Positions 8,013-16,818 of a DNA stretch of 46,160 nt are shown one piece after another. This DNA is from Ignavibacteriota bacterium (GTDB taxonomy: Bacteria > Bacteroidota > Ignavibacteria > Tepidaquicellales > OLB5), in NCBI GenBank assembly GCA_003820375.1, contig RPQH01000029.1:1-46160 (forward strand), written 5' to 3'. Numbering within the stretch: the stretch's first letter is position 1; every line of letters begins with the position of its first letter. Below the pieces are notes generated by a model. That model made no database searches and had not been told where the DNA came from. It worked only from the letters and a program-made list of their open reading frames with translations. A program made the translations under genes and the position numbers.

Positions 8013-9683
8013 TTAAAATATATTCTGAATTGTTAATCTGAATCCGTTAAATGGATTAATATATCTGCAAATTCCGCTAGTACACCTGAGTCCGCCTCTT
8101 TCTGAGCCAAAAGCTATTGTGATTATATTAGACGAGTTAATATTCCAGCTAGCTTCTGCTTCGAGCCATGCATTCTTACCAGACAGTTCAAGCTTATCTG
8201 TAGTGTATTCACCGCTGATTGAAAATGCCAGATCAGGAGACCTTGTTATGAAAAATGATGTGAAATAATTCGAAAAATTCTGATACTTTGCTTCCCTTAA
8301 TGAATTATAAGCCCACTGGCTTTCTACATGCAGCTTAAGCGAAATTTTATTATTAAGATTATATCTTGCTTCAATTGGCATAGTTATGTAGTGCTTCTTA
8401 TCCGGTGAATCTTTGAAAAAGTCATTGTAGGTAATGCTATGTTGATAATAAAAACCAAGCTTTCCTGATAATTTATCTGAATAATAATACTCTGATTCAA
8501 TGCTGATTTCAGAATAAGGTGAAAAATCATTTTTAAGAGAAGGTAAAAAGTTTAAATTACGTTTATTAGTAGAAAACCTTACAATTGAAGACGTGTCTGC
8601 GTCATAAAAACTATAGTGCCTTGAAGCAATGCTACCATTTAGTGAAATAGATAAATCTTCACCCGGCATATAAAACACATCAAGCTGGAAGCCAACCTCA
8701 TCATTGAAATCAGTCGGATGCGGTACTCTTGAAGTTAAAACCGTGGTCTGCTGTTTAACCGCAGCAGGGGGATTTTGAAACGGTAATGCTTTTGTAGGGC
8801 GCTCAGTACTTTGATTATCAGGCGTAGTAAGATCAAACCTGTAGTTTTTATATTCTAATGAAATACCTATATTTTTTATAGAATAGTTAACACTTGAATA
8901 CAAACCGTCACCCATAGAAGTAAATGAAACCGGAAACAGGTCATTAGCTGAAATTTCTGTTCTCTTATGTGCATATGAAGAAAATAACTGGAATTTTGAA
9001 GTATTAAATGAAAAATATATTTCCGGCAGATGGGCATTAATATCAGTTTCATAAATTCCGGATGGTATCTTTCCTTTAGCATAAACATAGTTAAAGCCAA
9101 AATCTAATAATGAAAAAAATGTAAGTTCAAGATTTGCATCTTTTAAATCATATTTTTCAATTCTCTCAGGTTTTAAATAATCAGAGTACTCCAAATAACC
9201 GCCAATTATTTCTGATTTAAAACGAATACTTTTATTTTTATTTAAAGCACTTTTAAATATTATGCGAATACCGTCAAGCCCTGTATCAAAAGCAAGCTGT
9301 CTTTGTTCAAAGCTGTTAAGGGTTAAGCCTCTTCCGATGATCTCCCAAAAGCTGCCGGCACGTATATCAAAGTTATCATGGTTAGTAAACTCTACATATC
9401 TTTTACTGATACCTTTGAAATCACGCCCAAGCTCAGAAGGTTTATTCATTTCAAACCTAAAACCTGCAGATAAATCTTTGGTTGATATTTTCACATCTGT
9501 TAAATCTTCAAAATATTCCTTATTATAAGACAAACCCGAAGAAGTTTCTTTTCCATTACCATATCTTAATAAATTATTTACACCGGCTTTAAGCTTATTT
9601 TCATTTTGTGAATAGATATTAAGATTTACCAAACTTATTAAGGTAAGCAATAAAAGCAGCCGGACTTTGTACAGGATAACCAA
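8013..9683 (-). CDS. DUF6029-like outer-membrane beta-barrel protein
   Basis: The 556-residue exported protein has a signal peptide ending near 'NIYSQ', then long stretches of alternating beta strands, and ends in Phe, as many outer-membrane barrels do. Early sequence such as 'GRGLTLNSFEQRQLAFDTGLDG' resembles the DUF6029 family seen in Bacteroidota and Ignavibacteria. The best start is a TTG at 9683, since no ATG precedes the signal; a nearby CTG is also possible. It sits between a TlpA-like thioredoxin (11 bases upstream) and the Omp28-like lipoprotein. A role as porin or outer-membrane partner of the redox lipoproteins is inference. Confidence 0.75.
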   Translation of the reverse strand: MVILYKVRLLLLLTLISLVNLNIYSQNENKLKAGVNNLLRYGNGKETSSGLSYNKEYFEDLTDVKISTKDLSAGFRFEMNKPSELGRDFKGISKRYVEFTNHDNFDIRAGSFWEIIGRGLTLNSFEQRQLAFDTGLDGIRIIFKSALNKNKSIRFKSEIIGGYLEYSDYLKPERIEKYDLKDANLELTFFSLLDFGFNYVYAKGKIPSGIYETDINAHLPEIYFSFNTSKFQLFSSYAHKRTEISANDLFPVSFTSMGDGLYSSVNYSIKNIGISLEYKNYRFDLTTPDNQSTERPTKALPFQNPPAAVKQQTTVLTSRVPHPTDFNDEVGFQLDVFYMPGEDLSISLNGSIASRHYSFYDADTSSIVRFSTNKRNLNFLPSLKNDFSPYSEISIESEYYYSDKLSGKLGFYYQHSITYNDFFKDSPDKKHYITMPIEARYNLNNKISLKLHVESQWAYNSLREAKYQNFSNYFTSFFITRSPDLAFSISGEYTTDKLELSGKNAWLEAEASWNINSSNIITIAFGSERGGLRCTSGICRYINPFNGFRLTIQNIF

Positions 9684-9694
9684 CTTAAAAAAAG

Positions 9695-10201
9695 TTAATT
9701 CAGGTTCAGAATTTTTTTTATTTCATTTTCAATTTCATTTTCATCGCCGCTTTTAAAACCAATACGGGTATGTATTATATCTCCGGTTTTACTTAAAATC
9801 AACGAATATGGCATAATATCATCTGTCCCGCCGCTCATTTCAAATATTTTTTTGTCTGTATCTAATATTACTGTAAAAGTAAAATTATGTGCAGAAACAT
9901 ATGCTCTTACTTTCGAGACGGATTTCTGATTATCCACATTTATTCCAAGGTATTGAAATCCGCTCGGCTTATATTTACTATATAGCTCATTCATTGCCTT
10001 TTGTTCTTCATTACATGAAGGACACCATGTACGCCAGAATGCAATCATGACAGGTCCATTTTTAAGCAATGAACTTAATATTATTTCATTACCTTCTAAA
10101 TCGTTTGCAGTAAAATCAATGTAAGTCTGTGAAATAGACTTTGAATTAGAAATTAATGAAAAGCTGGAAATAATAATTATAATATTTAATAAATATTTCA
10201 T
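9695..10201 (-). CDS. TlpA/ResA-like periplasmic thioredoxin
   Basis: The 168-residue protein has an N-terminal signal or anchor and an AhpC/TSA-Redoxin-type thioredoxin domain. The active site is W-C60-P-S-C63 ('FWRTWCPSC'), with the cis-Pro region 'DIMPYSLIL'. TlpA/ResA proteins reduce disulfides in the periplasm, often for cytochrome c maturation. The gene starts 6 bases after the CcdA/ArsG-like gene, the usual electron donor for such proteins, so a membrane-to-periplasm thiol relay is likely. It is one of six thioredoxin-fold genes in the operon. Confidence 0.9.
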   Translation of the reverse strand: MKYLLNIIIIISSFSLISNSKSISQTYIDFTANDLEGNEIILSSLLKNGPVMIAFWRTWCPSCNEEQKAMNELYSKYKPSGFQYLGINVDNQKSVSKVRAYVSAHNFTFTVILDTDKKIFEMSGGTDDIMPYSLILSKTGDIIHTRIGFKSGDENEIENEIKKILNLN

Positions 10202-10207
10202 ATTTGT

Positions 10208-10909
10208 TTAAAAAGTTGTATATATCATATATATTCCGCCAAAAATAACTAAGACTCCGCAAATTCTTTTTACATAAACCGCAGCTTTTGATTTTTCTGT
10301 CCAGTTTAAATATAGCTGTAATTTTTTCGTTAATGTCCCGGCTGTTGCAATAACCGAACAATGCCCTAAACCGAACATTAACAAAAGCAATAAAGCAAAA
10401 GATAAGCTTGTTACAGCAGTACTAAAAACAACTCCAAGAACCGGAGCCATAAAAGCAAATGTGCACGGACCAAGCCCAATACCAAATAACAAACCAAGTG
10501 CTAAGGCGGCAAGCAATCCTTTACTCTTTGTAGACCTGATACCACTACTATCCCAGGGCAGATTTATTATATCTAATAAATATAATCCCATAATAAAAAA
10601 AACTGACGCCACCAGGTAATTACCATACTCACCGACATCTCCCATTAATCTTCCAAGCAAAGCGGTAATTAAACCGATAACAGCAATTGTAGTCAGGATA
10701 CCGGAAGCAAATACTAATGAAAGTGTGAATGTTCGCTTAAGAGTTATTTGCCCTCTTGAGTTAATAAACCCGATAATAAGTGGAATACCAGAAAGATGGC
10801 AAGGACTAAGCAAAACGCTTAATATACCCCATGAGAAAGAACCAATTATAGCTATCCAAATATTGCCTGTAAGCAAAGTGTTTAGCCATGTAAATATTTC
10901 ATTTATCAT
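10208..10909 (-). CDS. CcdA/DsbD-like membrane protein, ArsG type
   Basis: The 233-residue polytopic protein has about six membrane helices. It has two conserved transmembrane cysteines, C37 in 'LLSPCHLSGIP' and C149 in 'GLGPCTFAF', plus C184 in 'GLGHCS'. This is the CcdA fold that carries electrons from cytoplasmic thioredoxin to periplasmic thiols. The 'SPCHLSGIPLIIGFI' version and the company of ArsF and small thioredoxin genes match the ArsG branch, reported as an aromatic-arsenical efflux permease in ArsEFG systems. Which activity it has here, efflux or electron transfer, cannot be told from sequence. TlpA follows 6 bases downstream. Confidence 0.85.
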   Translation of the reverse strand: MINEIFTWLNTLLTGNIWIAIIGSFSWGILSVLLSPCHLSGIPLIIGFINSRGQITLKRTFTLSLVFASGILTTIAVIGLITALLGRLMGDVGEYGNYLVASVFFIMGLYLLDIINLPWDSSGIRSTKSKGLLAALALGLLFGIGLGPCTFAFMAPVLGVVFSTAVTSLSFALLLLLMFGLGHCSVIATAGTLTKKLQLYLNWTEKSKAAVYVKRICGVLVIFGGIYMIYTTF

Positions 10910-10938
10910 TAGTAATATATTTTTTTAAAAATTTAAAT

Positions 10939-10959
10939 CTAATGTAACAGTTATATTAG
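10939..10959 (-). other. short hairpin at the end of the DGC gene
   Basis: CTAATGTAA (10939-10947) and TTATATTAG (10951-10959) form a 9-base stem with one G-T type mismatch and a 3-base loop, overlapping the DGC stop codon. In minus-strand sense it is followed by AT-rich sequence. It may be a weak terminator or mRNA-processing stem within the operon. Confidence 0.35.
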
Positions 10960-11321
10960 GTTTTAATAATACCTTCGGAAATACTTTTGGAAATAAATTC
11001 GGAAATTTCTTCAACTTTTTCATTGGTTACAGGGGTCTTACTCTTTACTATTCCGAAATCTGTTGTATTAATATGAGTAAACGTATCTATCCCGGCTTTC
11101 TTCATTATAACTTCGGCACAATTAATAGGACAACCATCAAGTACAATATATTCATCAATTTCTTTTTTCATCTGTTCAGAAAATTTTTCATCTATACTGA
11201 ATCTTGCAAGACAAAGCATTTTAGCTTTTCCTGATTTCATTAATTTTCTTGCAACTATATCTGAATACGCACCGGTATTTGAAGCACCTGAACATCCGAT
11301 AATCCCTATTGTTTTACTCAT
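10956..11321 (-). CDS. DGC-domain putative zinc-binding protein
   Basis: The 121-residue cytoplasmic protein matches the DGC family (PF08859 type), named for the Asp-Gly-Cys motif seen here as 'VLDGCPINCA' (C64, C68). Other candidate ligands are C10 ('IIGCSGAS') and C37 ('MLCLARF'). It is often found beside ArsR/ArsG-like genes and cytochromes. Four cysteines in three conserved places suggest metal or metalloid binding. It begins 7 bases after the octaheme cytochrome and precedes the ArsG-like gene. Role unknown. Confidence 0.85.
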   Translation of the reverse strand: MSKTIGIIGCSGASNTGAYSDIVARKLMKSGKAKMLCLARFSIDEKFSEQMKKEIDEYIVLDGCPINCAEVIMKKAGIDTFTHINTTDFGIVKSKTPVTNEKVEEISEFISKSISEGIIKT

Positions 11322-11328
11322 GTTTAGC

Positions 11329-13818
11329 TCATCCGGATATTTTTAGCTTAGGTTTGTTTAACAAATCAAATATAAACTTATAAATTGTTATCAAAATAAA
11401 TAATGTTAAAAAGACCTGAGAAATATCAAATAAAGTGTAAGCATATTTTACAACAGGGTAAATAAAGTTAAATTGAATAAGCATTAGAAAACCTGTTATA
11501 GCTGCAGTAAAAAGAAATAAGAAAATAAAATTTTGAATCAATTTATAAGATTTTGTTTTTCCCTTAAATCTACTAAAAATATAAATACACAATAACGATA
11601 TTATAAAATTAATTACAGATATCAAAAAATGATTTGAATCAAGAATAAACTTTGATGGTAAAACAAATTCAATCAAGCCAGGTTTCAAATAAATCAGTAT
11701 TCCGGACATTAACATTATGGTAAAAATAATAAATAAAATAAAATTGACTTGCCCGGCTGAATATTTCAATAAATAATTGTCACCCAGAAGCCGGATAATA
11801 AGATAAATGAAAAAAGTAATAGCAAGTAAAATCATAAGTGAGTAAAATACTTTTTTCAAATATTCCTCTCTGAAAATTCCAAGATAAACATCAATTGCAG
11901 AAAGTCCCATTCTATTGTATTGAGGTTCAGTAATGGGTTTTCCATCATTACCGAAAGGATATTTTACAACTGAAGAAGTGAAAAATCCGGAATTATCAGA
12001 GTGGCAATCTGTACACCCATTTATTCCTAGTGCAGTTTTAGCAGGAAAAACATTGTGACTGTATTTATAAACAGAGGCATAAGGCGATGATTCAAATTCA
12101 TTTTTTTCAATAGTAAAGAAATTTTTACCATCAGTATATACTCTGTCATTATTGACCCATACAGCTTTCTTGCCTGTCATGTCATATTTCAGATCAATTA
12201 ATCTCTGATTAACGGACTTTATAAACGCATCAATTTCTTCTTCTTTATTTACTTCAGGTATTTTATCACCGTTATCATCTGTAATTATATCAAGTAACGG
12301 GAATTTAGATTTGTCAGATAAGTGAGCTGTCCACATAGTATAAATATCTTTCATCTTTGGCTGGTCTAATCCTTCTTTTCCTTCGGTAGAAATACCCGGC
12401 CATGCGCTGTGAACAGAATTTACAGGATAAATTTTATCTTTATAGCTTACATATTCGGGTTTAAATTCATCGGTTGGCATATCTCTAGCCGTAAACATAT
12501 TGAGTTCGCCATAATGATTCCAGTAATTCATATTCTGGTCATAGAAAGTCCAAATATGTTTTGCAGGTGGAGAAATCTTTGGTCCGTTGTTATATACATC
12601 ACTTACCTGAACTAAAGCTGATTTTACTGATTTCTCTGGAATATGGCACGTTTGGCATGCAATTTTTTCTAAATGTAATGGCGGCAGCCATGAATGTTTT
12701 GCTTGAGGGGCATTCAAATAACCATCAATATGGCAGTTCTCGCAGGTCCTTACTGTATTATCCAGGTCATTTCTAACAAACCCTCCGGGGTCATCTCCTT
12801 TTCCAAAGTTATGTTCTTCTTTACCTCTAATTAGTTCGTTGGAAGTGCTGCTGCCTGCCGGGTGGCAATCAACACATTTAAGCCCTACTGCAATATGTAC
12901 GTCTCTTCTTGAAGAGAAATCAGTGCCTTTCTTTTTCCAATCGGGTTTTGCGTGGCAGTTAAGACATGTTTCATTTCTGGGCTCTCTTACAAAATGCATG
13001 GAGAGCTTTCCGTCTAAATCAAATTTAAATATGTCATATGTTACTTTAACTGTCTCACCTGATTTTACACTTCCTTCAACCTTGCCTAGTCCTGAGCCTT
13101 CAGTTGCAGTCCATTTAAAATTTAAGCTGTCAATCATCGCATTTCGTTTTTTATAATCATATTCAGGCAGATGACAAAGCATACAATCAGCTTCAATTAC
13201 CCCGGTTTCACTCCACCTAGCTTTGTAAAAATCTCCGTCCAATCCGTTATCTCCGCCTGCCGTCAATTTATTTGTGCTGTCCTGCATTTTCTTATCATAT
13301 CTTATATTGTCTCTATCATATTCAAGCGAACCACCGCCCGGATGACAATAACCGCAAGTTGCAGTTATATATTCAAACGAAGTCATGTCGATATCACCTG
13401 CAGATTTATTTTGTTTGAAAGCGAGCTTTCTATATAAAGGAGCAGGTGAACACCAGTTACCTCCGTAAACTCCCGGGGAAGTAACCCATTGGTATCTTTT
13501 TGACATTTCCTCAGTTGGCTTTTCTCCCCTTCCCTGCTGGAAATGAAATCCTTTTGTTATTTTCTCGTAATCATGACACTTGCCGCAGGTTTGCTTTGGA
13601 GAATAGGGAACATTTGCATTAATGTTATTTACCGGGTCTATTATATTACCATTTTCATCATATAAGTTAAAAGGCGGGCAAACACTCATTGTTGAAAAAT
13701 TTTCCTTTTTAGTATCTTGTTTATTTACAGTATTTTTATCTGAATTTATTAATAATATACTGAACATAAAAACGAGCGATACTATTATTAAGAATATAAA
13801 TAAGCTTTTTTTATTCAT
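11329..13818 (-). CDS. octaheme c-type cytochrome with C-terminal membrane domain
   Basis: The 829-residue protein has an N-terminal signal-anchor (about 6-26) and eight CxxCH heme motifs starting at Cys78, 155, 212, 285, 315, 359, 388 and 602. It ends with about five membrane helices (roughly 655-677, 691-713, 727-749, 762-783, 795-818). Hemes 1-7 are clustered; the eighth stands alone just before the membrane part. The helices have few His residues, so the tail does not look like a b-type cytochrome. Spacing and motifs such as 'GKEEHNFGKGDDPGG' resemble octaheme reductases loosely, but no family was recognised with certainty. It is probably a periplasmic electron-transfer or reductase protein anchored at the inner membrane, inside an ArsR-led operon. 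Confidence 0.85.
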   Translation of the reverse strand: MNKKSLFIFLIIVSLVFMFSILLINSDKNTVNKQDTKKENFSTMSVCPPFNLYDENGNIIDPVNNINANVPYSPKQTCGKCHDYEKITKGFHFQQGRGEKPTEEMSKRYQWVTSPGVYGGNWCSPAPLYRKLAFKQNKSAGDIDMTSFEYITATCGYCHPGGGSLEYDRDNIRYDKKMQDSTNKLTAGGDNGLDGDFYKARWSETGVIEADCMLCHLPEYDYKKRNAMIDSLNFKWTATEGSGLGKVEGSVKSGETVKVTYDIFKFDLDGKLSMHFVREPRNETCLNCHAKPDWKKKGTDFSSRRDVHIAVGLKCVDCHPAGSSTSNELIRGKEEHNFGKGDDPGGFVRNDLDNTVRTCENCHIDGYLNAPQAKHSWLPPLHLEKIACQTCHIPEKSVKSALVQVSDVYNNGPKISPPAKHIWTFYDQNMNYWNHYGELNMFTARDMPTDEFKPEYVSYKDKIYPVNSVHSAWPGISTEGKEGLDQPKMKDIYTMWTAHLSDKSKFPLLDIITDDNGDKIPEVNKEEEIDAFIKSVNQRLIDLKYDMTGKKAVWVNNDRVYTDGKNFFTIEKNEFESSPYASVYKYSHNVFPAKTALGINGCTDCHSDNSGFFTSSVVKYPFGNDGKPITEPQYNRMGLSAIDVYLGIFREEYLKKVFYSLMILLAITFFIYLIIRLLGDNYLLKYSAGQVNFILFIIFTIMLMSGILIYLKPGLIEFVLPSKFILDSNHFLISVINFIISLLCIYIFSRFKGKTKSYKLIQNFIFLFLFTAAITGFLMLIQFNFIYPVVKYAYTLFDISQVFLTLFILITIYKFIFDLLNKPKLKISG

Positions 13819-13867
13819 TTTAAATCCTGAATAATTCTAAAATATGTAATTATACAGTCAGTATTAA

Positions 13868-14260
13868 TTAACTGTCTGCTTTTAACCCCTGTGCCTGTAA
13901 AAGCTTATCTATATCTTCTTCGGGAAAAAAGCCCTCATGCCTGAAAAACTCTTTTCCATTCTCATCCAGGAAAACCTGAGTTGGTATTAATTGAATACCG
14001 TATTTTTGTGCCGGTGCTTTATCTTTCCACACATCATGAAAAACAACTTTAACCTGACCTTTATATTTTTCCTCAATAGATTTCATAACCGGCTGCATTT
14101 GCTTGCAGGGTATGCAATTAACTGAACCAAGCTCTACAAATGTAATTTTTGCCTTGGTGACTTCCTGAGTAGTATCTGTTTTTGTTGAATCATCCTGTTT
14201 ACTTTTACACGAAGTAATCGAAAGCAATAATGTGACTAATAAAATTAATATTGATTTCAT
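13868..14260 (-). CDS. thioredoxin-fold lipoprotein
   Basis: The 130-residue protein has a lipoprotein signal ending at Cys18 (SITSC), a short polar Thr/Asp/Lys linker, and a thioredoxin domain with C49-I-P-C52 ('GSVNCIPCKQMQPVM') and the cis-Pro segment 'IQLIPTQVFLDENGKE'. It is probably a periplasmic thiol-disulfide protein tethered to a membrane. Its start codon shares a base with the stop of the small thioredoxin gene upstream, so they are co-translated. It precedes the octaheme cytochrome by 49 bases and may keep its CxxCH thiols reduced; that link is inference. Confidence 0.88.
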   Translation of the reverse strand: MKSILILLVTLLLSITSCKSKQDDSTKTDTTQEVTKAKITFVELGSVNCIPCKQMQPVMKSIEEKYKGQVKVVFHDVWKDKAPAQKYGIQLIPTQVFLDENGKEFFRHEGFFPEEDIDKLLQAQGLKADS

Positions 14261-14499
14261 TACATTTCCTCATGAATCCATTTAAGAATATCTTCATCCT
14301 TTGCAATTACTCCGCTTGATTTTAGCTTTTCATTTACTACAAGCCCTGGAGTCATCATTATTCCATACTTCATCATTTCCTGCACATCAGTTACTTTTTC
14401 AAACTCAGCAGCAATGTTGTTTTGTTTTACAACATCTTTTACTTTTTCTTCAAGCCGCCTGCATTTGGGACAGCCAACACCTAAGATTTTTATATTCAT
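14260..14499 (-). CDS. small redox-active disulfide protein (Thioredoxin_3 type)
   Basis: The 79-residue cytoplasmic protein matches the redox-active disulfide protein 2 family (PF13192 type). It has C10-P-K-C13 in 'GVGCPKCRRLEEKV' and the cis-Pro loop 'MMTPGLVVN'. It overlaps ArsF by 4 bases and the thioredoxin lipoprotein by 1. Small proteins of this type pair with ArsP permeases and correspond in position to ArsE of reported ArsEFG sets. A second copy lies at 16133-16396. It likely supplies thiol electrons to the neighbouring membrane proteins. Confidence 0.9.
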   Translation of the reverse strand: MNIKILGVGCPKCRRLEEKVKDVVKQNNIAAEFEKVTDVQEMMKYGIMMTPGLVVNEKLKSSGVIAKDEDILKWIHEEM

Positions 14500-15089
14500 G
14501 TTTCTATTTCTTTTAATTTTTTTAAGAAATGTTTTAATTCATCTTCTATATAATTTGAGAATTGTTCTTTGTCATGCTCAAGGTCCCAGACATCTTCCAG
14601 GTTCTTCCAGGTTATTCTTTTTTTCCCTTCATACATGGCTAGAATTACTGAGCTTGAGGTTAGATTAAATTTTTCTATAATATGTTCATCCGGAGAAGTT
14701 TCAAAATTCACGGATTTGAAATAAACCTTTTTGTTTTTCATCTCTTTCCTGAATTTGGTGTTAACAACCTCCTGAGTATAATTTTCAATATTTATACAAG
14801 TAACACATCTTGTTGTGGCATGAAAATAATAAACAATTATTCTTCTGTTTACCTGTTTTATAGCAGTATCTTTAATAGTTTGCTTTTCCGCAGAATTTGT
14901 AACCGGGATGTTAACAGTATCGGAAGCATTATCAGGCTGGACAATCAATGAATCAACAAACTCTTCTTGTTTTAAAGAATCGGGTTTTTGCATCTCTGAT
15001 GCTGTATCTTGTTTTTTGCAGCCGGAGGAATTGATACTAACAATTAATAGAAATAAAAAGATAAAACTATAAAAAGAAATGTTTTTCAT
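14496..15089 (-). CDS. ArsF-like thioredoxin-fold lipoprotein
   Basis: The 197-residue protein has a lipoprotein signal ending at Cys24 (SSGC), a Ser/Thr/Asp-rich linker of about 55 residues, and a domain with 'IVYYFHATTRCVTCINIE' (C95, C98), then 'FNLTSSSVILAMYEGKKR' and 'WDLEHDKEQFSNYIEDEL'. These features match the family named nitrophenyl compound nitroreductase subunit ArsF, reported with ArsE and ArsG in reduction and efflux of trivalent nitroaromatic arsenicals. The export signal places it in the periplasm. It begins 3 bases after the permease. The true substrate here is unknown. Confidence 0.82.
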   Translation of the reverse strand: MKNISFYSFIFLFLLIVSINSSGCKKQDTASEMQKPDSLKQEEFVDSLIVQPDNASDTVNIPVTNSAEKQTIKDTAIKQVNRRIIVYYFHATTRCVTCINIENYTQEVVNTKFRKEMKNKKVYFKSVNFETSPDEHIIEKFNLTSSSVILAMYEGKKRITWKNLEDVWDLEHDKEQFSNYIEDELKHFLKKLKEIET

Positions 15090-15092
15090 TTG

Positions 15093-16136
15093 TTAATAAA
15101 TAATATTAAAAAGAAAACCTATTATAATTATTCCAACACCAACCACACCAATGAAAATAAATATTAATTGCAGCTTTAATACTTTTCTTAATATTATCAT
15201 TTCAGGAAGTGACAAGCCTATTACAGACATCATAAATGCAAGAGCAGTTCCGAGTGATGCACCTTTTTCAATTAATGCCATCATAACCGGAATTATCCCT
15301 GCTGCATTAGAATACAAGGGAATCCCGATGAGAACAGATAAAGGAACTGACCACCATTCCGTTTTACCCATTATACCTGCCATGAAGTTTTCCGGAATAT
15401 ATCCATGAATACCCGCTCCTACTGCAATACCTAATAATATATATATCCAGACCTTTGAAACTATTTCTTTTAATGTTGTATAGCCATAATCAATCCGTTC
15501 AGCAAAAGAAATCTTTTCATCAACAGAATTTTGCTTAATTGATTTTACTTCATAAACCCATTCTTCCACAAACCTGTTCAATTTCAGTTTACCGATAATA
15601 TATCCGGCAGATATTGCTATAATTAATCCTGAACCGGTATATATTAAAGCAGTTTGCCATCCGAATAATCCAAACAACAGTACGACTGCAACTTCATTTA
15701 TCATTGGTGCTGCTATCAGAAACGAGAAAGTTATACCAAGCGGGATTCCTGCTTCAACAAAACCGACAAATAAAGGAACTGCTGAGCAAGAACAAAACGG
15801 AGTTACGATACCAAGCATTGAAGCCAGCACGTTACCGGCAAATAAAGGTTTACCCTCAAGAAACTTTCTTGTTTTTTCTGGTGAGAAATATGAACGTATT
15901 ATTGAGATAAAAAATATAACTATAACCAGAAGCAGTAATACTTTTATAGATTCGAAAATGAAGAAAAATACTGCATCGGAGAATTTGTTCTCAAGTGGCA
16001 GGTTAATTATAGAATAAACAAAATATTTTATCGAACTATCAAGGTTAAAGTATATTAATATCCAAACAGGAAGAAGCAGAAGAGGGATAATAACTTTTTT
16101 CCGGTCTTTAGGAATAGAAAGTGCAAGAGTTTTCAT
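15093..16136 (-). CDS. ArsP-type permease (PF03773 family)
   Basis: The 347-residue inner-membrane protein has eight or more hydrophobic helices. It carries the family signature 'TPFCSCSAVPLFVGF' followed by 'AAPMINEVAVVLLFGLFGW', and a repeat-like second half 'GIPLYSNAAGIIPVMMAL'. ArsP relatives export organoarsenicals, but many members of this permease family have no known substrate. It overlaps a small thioredoxin gene by 4 bases upstream and ArsF follows 3 bases downstream. With an ArsR repressor at the head of the operon, metalloid or thiol-adduct export is a reasonable inference. Confidence 0.9.
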   Translation of the reverse strand: MKTLALSIPKDRKKVIIPLLLLPVWILIYFNLDSSIKYFVYSIINLPLENKFSDAVFFFIFESIKVLLLLVIVIFFISIIRSYFSPEKTRKFLEGKPLFAGNVLASMLGIVTPFCSCSAVPLFVGFVEAGIPLGITFSFLIAAPMINEVAVVLLFGLFGWQTALIYTGSGLIIAISAGYIIGKLKLNRFVEEWVYEVKSIKQNSVDEKISFAERIDYGYTTLKEIVSKVWIYILLGIAVGAGIHGYIPENFMAGIMGKTEWWSVPLSVLIGIPLYSNAAGIIPVMMALIEKGASLGTALAFMMSVIGLSLPEMIILRKVLKLQLIFIFIGVVGVGIIIIGFLFNIIY

Positions 16137-16396
16137 TGCAAATTACAGCTTTCAATTAAGTTTAACCGGAACCACCTGAACAGGTCTTTTTCCGTTGGCA
16201 GCTTTCCGCTGCAATAAACTTTATTATTAATTACTAATGCTGGTGTATGCATAATACCGTATTCAGCAATTTTCTTTATATCTGTTATCTTTTGCACATC
16301 AGCATCCATTGAGTTATATGCAAGAACATTAAAACACATTTTTTCAAGTTGATTGCAGTTAGGACAATCTCCTCCAAATACTCTTATTGTTAACAT
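16133..16396 (-). CDS. small redox-active disulfide protein (Thioredoxin_3 type), second copy
   Basis: The 87-residue protein is a paralogue of the one at 14260-14499, with C11-P-N-C14 ('FGGDCPNCNQLE') and cis-Pro loop 'MHTPALVINNKV'. Extra cysteines occur at about 21, 62 and 84. It is the first gene after ArsR and overlaps the permease gene by 4 bases. ArsP-type permeases commonly travel with such a protein. Two copies flank the permease-ArsF pair, which suggests separate thiol donors for different membrane partners. Confidence 0.9.
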   Translation of the reverse strand: MLTIRVFGGDCPNCNQLEKMCFNVLAYNSMDADVQKITDIKKIAEYGIMHTPALVINNKVYCSGKLPTEKDLFRWFRLNLIESCNLQ

Positions 16397-16429
16397 TATT
16401 AATTACTTTTTAAAACTGACAAATAATTT

Positions 16430-16446
16430 TTCAATTAGCTGTTGAA
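16430..16446 (-). promoter_or_regulatory. inverted repeat between arsR and the permease operon
   Basis: TTCAA-N7-TTGAA (16430-16446) lies in the 65-base gap between ArsR and the next gene, next to an AACGAAT half-site (16445-16451) similar to the arm of the repeat at 16817-16836. It could be a secondary ArsR site or a processing point. Confidence 0.25.
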
Positions 16447-16461
16447 CGAATCAAAATATTA

Positions 16462-16818
16462 TCAGGTTTTTGAACACAATACTTCCCTATTAACGGTTTT
16501 AATCATTTCCTTGTCTTTCTTAACCAATTCATCGTCTTCAAGAAGCAGATGCAATGAAACAAGTACAGATGAAACAGCCGGGTCATCCGGATGAGGATTT
16601 AATTGATAATTAATCCATTTTTTGTCTTTTTTATCAATAATCAGACCTGTATCTTTGAGAATACTGAGATGATTAGAGACTGTTGAAGTGGCTAATTGAA
16701 GGACTTCTGTAATTTCACAAACGCATAAAGATTTTTTTGACAACATCTTTAATATACGGAGACGGCTCTTATCCGATAATGCTTTGAAAATCTCTGTTTG
16801 TTTTTCCAGATTATTCAT
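16462..16818 (-). CDS. ArsR/SmtB-family metalloregulator
   Basis: The 118-residue winged-helix repressor contains 'ALSDKSRLRILKML', the recognition helix region 'QLATSTVSNHLSILKDTGLI' and a beta-wing. C32-V-C34 in 'KSLCVCEITEVL' sits where ArsR binds As(III) or Sb(III) (ELCVCDLC type). Another Cys (about 115) near the C-terminus can be a third ligand. It heads the minus-strand operon. A perfect 8-base inverted repeat overlaps its own start codon, consistent with autoregulation. Ligand inferred from the Cys pattern: a thiophilic metalloid or metal. Confidence 0.92.
   Translation of the reverse strand: MNNLEKQTEIFKALSDKSRLRILKMLSKKSLCVCEITEVLQLATSTVSNHLSILKDTGLIIDKKDKKWINYQLNPHPDDPAVSSVLVSLHLLLEDDELVKKDKEMIKTVNREVLCSKT

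Noticed and set aside
12409..13437. Several plus-strand open frames inside the octaheme cytochrome gene
   Set aside because: They are antisense shadows of a clear multiheme coding sequence and show no protein motifs or start signals.
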